A stretch of DNA of 7,610 bases from Phycisphaeraceae bacterium (lineage in GTDB: Bacteria > Planctomycetota > Phycisphaerae > Phycisphaerales > Phycisphaeraceae), in the NCBI GenBank assembly GCA_020850375.1, contig JADZET010000288.1, positions 1 to 7,610 on the forward strand, read 5' to 3'. The position numbers and the translations under genes are program-made. The notes below the pieces were generated by a model. It was not told where the DNA came from. It saw only the letters and a list, made by a program, of their open reading frames with translations, and made no database searches. Shown here in pieces: positions 5,485-7,610 of the stretch. Numbering within the stretch: the first letter of the stretch is position 1; the number at the start of each line of letters is the position of its first letter.

Positions 5485-7593
5485 ATGCGATTCTCTACGA
5501 CGGCGGTGGTGTCGGTGTGGCTGGTGGGTCTGATGCTCGCCACGTCAGCCATGGCCCAGACGACGCAGCCGGCCGATGCGGCCCCCACGACCCTCTCGGC
5601 GATGACGTCGCCGGTGAGTCCCTACCACGTGCCGCGCGGCGACGAGGCCGTGGCCGTCGAGCTCGGCTCGCTGGACAAGGACACCGGCTACCGCCTGAAG
5701 GTCGGCCTCGAGCGCGGGGCGCTGTGGTACATCCGGCTGACGGACTATCTCTTCGAGGCCATGACCGATGGGTCCAAGCCCAGCGATCATTACCTGATCC
5801 TGAGCAAGATCGAGGACCCGCAGCAGCCGGGCGCGTTCTACCGGCCGCTGACGCTGCGCGGGCTGTGGATCGATGACGTGGCCGTGCCGCTGGGCGGGGC
5901 GCAGTGGCGGCTGACCGGCGTCGACAGCGACGAGCAGGGCACACCCTGGCGGGCGAGCTACAGCCTGCCGGTGCTCGACGAGCGCGGCCGGGCCGTGCTC
6001 GAGGTCCGCCGGACGTTCGAGCTGGCGGCCGACAGCTACGAGGTGGTCTGCCGGCAGGCGTTTGTGAACCTGACCGACGCTCCGCTGAGGGTCGCGGCCG
6101 AGTGGCTCGCCCAGCCCGACGCACCGCACGACGCGGCCCGGTACATGGGCGACCAGCGGACGTTCGTCGCCGGCTACTACGACCTGGACTGGAACCCCAC
6201 CGGCACGCTGATCCTCAGCGCCAAGAGCGCCGTGCACCGGCCGCAGGTCCTAGACGGCAAGCAGACGCTCTGGCCGCGCGAGGACCTGGTCAAGGACCCG
6301 GCCAAGCTCCGCCTGGGCTGGCTGGCGGCGACCAACCGCTACTTCGCACTGGTGCTGCACCGGCCGGTGACGATCGACCCGGCCAAGCCGGCCGACGCCC
6401 GGCAGGTCGAGCCGCTGGACGAGAAGTTCGTCTACGCCCCGCCGCTGGTCATCGGCCGGCCGGGCCTCGGGGACGAGGGGCAGGACCTGCGGCACATCCT
6501 CCTGGCCGTGCGGAGCAGGCCGGTCGAGGCGCCCGCCCACGGTACGGCGGACCTGGACCTGAACCTCTTCGCCGGCCCCCGCAAGGCTGAGCTGTTCAGC
6601 CAGCCCGTGTATGAGGCGCTGCACTTCAGCGAGCTGGTGCGGTACCAGGTCGGCTGCACGTGGTGCCTGTTCCAGGGGCTGGCCAAGTTCCTGCTGGGCT
6701 TCCTCAAGCTGATCCACGCGGTGACCTTCGACTGGGGCGTGGCGATCATCGCGCTGGTGGTGGCCGTGCGGGCGATCCTGCACCCGCTGACGCGGCACTC
6801 GCAGATCCACATGACCAAGTTCCAGAAGCAGATGGCCACGCTGCAGCCGGAGATCGAGAAGCTCAAGAAGAAGTACGAGAAAGAACCCCGCAAGCTCCAG
6901 ACCGAGCAGGCCAAACTGATGCGCGAGAAGGGCGTCAGCCCGGCCGGGATGCTCGGGTGCCTGCCGATGTTCCTGCAGATGCCGATCTGGATCGCGCTGT
7001 ACGCGATGCTCTACGGGGCGATCGAGTTGCGCCACCAGCCGGCGTTCTGGGGCCTCTTTCAGTCGGTCTCGGGCGGCGGGTGGCACTTCCTCTCGGACCT
7101 GTCGAGCCCGGACGCGTTCATCCGCTTCTCCGACCACGCGATCTCCATCCCGCGGGACACGCCGATCTTCGGCTCGATGCTCGGGGCGCTGGACTTCTCC
7201 GTGCTCAACATCCTGCCGATCCTCTGGGCCGTGACGCTCTACTTCCAGCAGAAACTCATGACCCCGCCGGCCATGAACGACCAGGCCCGGCAGACGCAGA
7301 AGATGATGGGGATCATGATGTGGTTCATGGCCCTCTTGTTCTACTCGGCGCCCAGCGGGCTGACGCTGTACATCCTGGCCTCGACCGGGGCGGGCATCCT
7401 CGACAGCTACATCGTCAAGAAGCACATCAAGCGCGAGGAGGAGGCCGGCACGCTCTACGCCAAGAAGGAGGTCCGGCCGGGCTCGCTGCGTGACCGGATC
7501 AGCAAGGCCGTGGCGTCCAAGCAGAAGGACCTCCAGAACGTCCAGCGCCGGCTCGAGGGCGGCCAGGGCGAGTCGCGCTACAAGAAGCGGTGA
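5485..7593 (+). CDS. yidC: YidC/Oxa1 membrane protein insertase
   Basis: Inserts and folds inner-membrane proteins, alone or with SecYEG. The 702 residues comprise: a hydrophobic N-terminus (1-24) ending in AMA-Q; a large periplasmic P1-type domain (about 55-375); an amphipathic helix (about 395-414); TM2 with the conserved intramembrane arginine R429 followed by HPLT; a charged cytosolic coiled coil (about 443-482) rich in Lys/Glu; TM3 with GCLPMFLQMPIWIALY (491-506); TM4 (about 568-587) followed by FQQK; TM5 with PSGLTLYI (623-630); and a basic tail (641-702, 18 Lys/Arg against 8 Asp/Glu). The 60K-type core is unmistakable. Start: the ATG at 5485 has GGTGA (5473-5477) 7 bases upstream and opens directly into the hydrophobic segment; an upstream frame to 5296 adds only unstructured residues. 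Two oddities are the signal-peptide-like N-terminus and the pair C391/C394. In many bacteria yidC lies beside rpmH-rnpA; here the upstream neighbour is a divergent esterase. Confidence 0.95.
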   Translation: MRFSTTAVVSVWLVGLMLATSAMAQTTQPADAAPTTLSAMTSPVSPYHVPRGDEAVAVELGSLDKDTGYRLKVGLERGALWYIRLTDYLFEAMTDGSKPSDHYLILSKIEDPQQPGAFYRPLTLRGLWIDDVAVPLGGAQWRLTGVDSDEQGTPWRASYSLPVLDERGRAVLEVRRTFELAADSYEVVCRQAFVNLTDAPLRVAAEWLAQPDAPHDAARYMGDQRTFVAGYYDLDWNPTGTLILSAKSAVHRPQVLDGKQTLWPREDLVKDPAKLRLGWLAATNRYFALVLHRPVTIDPAKPADARQVEPLDEKFVYAPPLVIGRPGLGDEGQDLRHILLAVRSRPVEAPAHGTADLDLNLFAGPRKAELFSQPVYEALHFSELVRYQVGCTWCLFQGLAKFLLGFLKLIHAVTFDWGVAIIALVVAVRAILHPLTRHSQIHMTKFQKQMATLQPEIEKLKKKYEKEPRKLQTEQAKLMREKGVSPAGMLGCLPMFLQMPIWIALYAMLYGAIELRHQPAFWGLFQSVSGGGWHFLSDLSSPDAFIRFSDHAISIPRDTPIFGSMLGALDFSVLNILPILWAVTLYFQQKLMTPPAMNDQARQTQKMMGIMMWFMALLFYSAPSGLTLYILASTGAGILDSYIVKKHIKREEEAGTLYAKKEVRPGSLRDRISKAVASKQKDLQNVQRRLEGGQGESRYKKR

Positions 7594-7610
7594 GGCACGC
7601 CGTGGGGCAC

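Noticed and set aside
7594..7610. A GTG at 7602 as the start of a further gene after yidC
   Set aside because: Only nine bases remain in the window from this codon, and no good ribosome binding site can be assigned, so it cannot be supported.

Overview
This GC-rich window (bacterial gene density, nearly every third codon position G or C) most likely comes from a planctomycete, probably of the Phycisphaerae. The inference rests on a secreted protein that carries both a dockerin-type Ca-binding repeat pair and a PEP-CTERM tail, and on a YidC with a long basic C-terminal extension. Neither is proof of lineage. Five protein genes fill almost all of it: four on the plus strand and one on the minus strand.

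Left part (1-2652): the 3' two thirds of pgl (6-phosphogluconolactonase, truncated by the window edge), then a large 12-helix APC-superfamily transporter with a cytosolic C-terminal domain. The transporter keeps the residues that coordinate K+ in the Bacillus subtilis KimA transporter, so it is better read as a potassium importer than as an amino-acid permease. A 57-base gap separates the two genes. It holds an 8-bp hairpin whose 3' arm runs into the transporter's ribosome binding site, and a possible promoter -10 element overlaps the pgl stop codon. A GC hairpin with a T-run ends the transporter unit.

Middle (2653-3798): ilvC, a class I ketol-acid reductoisomerase of 334 residues, has its own well-formed promoter. 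Its -35 box shares two T residues with the preceding terminator T-run. It has a textbook Shine-Dalgarno sequence and its own downstream terminator with a GNRA-type loop, so ilvC looks like a monocistronic unit.

Right part (3800-7610): a minus-strand, exported SGNH/GDSL esterase converges on ilvC. It is organised like the peptidoglycan O-acetylesterase Ape1 (a beta-rich module between catalytic blocks I and III), followed by two dockerin-like EF-hand repeats and a PEP-CTERM sorting signal. A 311-base divergent intergenic region with a good -10 element separates it from yidC, the membrane protein insertase. This YidC begins with what looks like a cleavable signal peptide and ends with a 60-residue basic tail.

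Apart from the general theme of envelope and ion homeostasis, the genes do not form one pathway. I see no mobile elements, tRNA or rRNA genes, CRISPR arrays or defence genes. I do not see a clearly new multi-gene system. The points worth follow-up are the architecture of the SGNH protein, the unusual YidC ends, the K+-site conservation in the transporter, and the compact terminator-promoter junction.
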